From: Clostridia bacterium
GTDB taxonomy: Bacteria; Bacillota; Clostridia; Oscillospirales; Acutalibacteraceae
Length of the DNA: 6,840 nucleotides
Direction of reading: 5' to 3'
Assembly (NCBI GenBank): GCA_900767015.1
Contig: CAAFXQ010000288.1
Span: 1 to 6,840, forward strand
Shown here one piece after another: positions 6,794-6,840 of this stretch; position 1 is the stretch's first letter, and every line of letters starts with the position of its first letter. A model generated the notes under the pieces. That model worked only from the letters and a program-made list of their open reading frames with translations. It ran no database searches and was not told the DNA's origin. A program made the position numbers and the translations under genes.

Positions 6794-6840
6794 TAGCTAT
6801 AAAAATTTTTCATAATTTTCCCAATTTTTATCTACAATGA
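6794..6840. other. A/T-rich upstream region with A- and T-tracts
   Basis: This stretch is strongly A/T-biased, with AAAAATTTTT at 6801-6810 and further runs of four to five A or T spaced about one helical turn apart. It directly abuts the -35 box, the place where UP elements and curved DNA raise promoter activity. No coding region is supported; a plus-strand ATG at 6837-6839 has no ribosome site. Confidence 0.4.

Overview
The window is almost entirely one tightly packed operon on the minus strand, read from about 6758 down to about 1. The sequence suggests a strictly anaerobic, medium-GC member of the Bacillota, most likely a gut-type Clostridia lineage. The grounds are strong AGGAGG-type ribosome sites, ATGA gene overlaps, a consensus sigma-A promoter, and an FAD/Fe-S dehydrogenase trio of the kind known from clostridial and Thermotoga glycerol operons. 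This placement is an inference; there is no rRNA or other marker gene.

Layout in transcription order: an A/T-rich upstream region (6794-6840); a promoter with a perfect TTGACA -35 box and a palindrome in its spacer (6765-6793); a short leader with a 5'-proximal hairpin (6735-6754); a GlpA-like FAD dehydrogenase with a C-terminal BFD-type [2Fe-2S] domain and an unusual BON-like N-terminal extension (4999-6702); an FAD/NAD(P) pyridine-nucleotide oxidoreductase (3725-4984); a small cysteine-rich DUF1667 protein (3372-3728); an FGGY-family kinase that is not a canonical glycerol kinase (1791-3350); an FAD enzyme closely resembling alkylglycerone-phosphate synthase, AGPS (43-1794); and a 12-bp hairpin that probably ends the operon (1-34). 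Gaps between genes are 21 nt or less and two pairs overlap by four bases.

How the genes may work together (inference): the kinase phosphorylates a glycerol-like polyol or a 1-O-substituted glycerol. The GlpA-like flavoprotein oxidises the phosphorylated product to a dihydroxyacetone-phosphate-type ketone. Electrons pass through the BFD cluster and the DUF1667 protein to the NAD(P)-binding flavoprotein. The AGPS-like enzyme then makes or breaks an ether or ester at the C1 oxygen of the ketone. An AGPS homologue cotranscribed with a kinase and a GlpA-type electron-transfer module raises the possibility of a bacterial ether-lipid (alkylglycerol) salvage or synthesis route, distinct from the known anaerobic plasmalogen reductase route. 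A more conservative reading is an uncharacterised polyol pathway resembling the E. coli ygcE/ygcU pair. No transporter, regulator, acyltransferase or fatty-alcohol gene lies in the window.

No tRNA, rRNA, CRISPR array, insertion sequence or substantial repeat was seen. No stretch over 300 bases lacks a gene.
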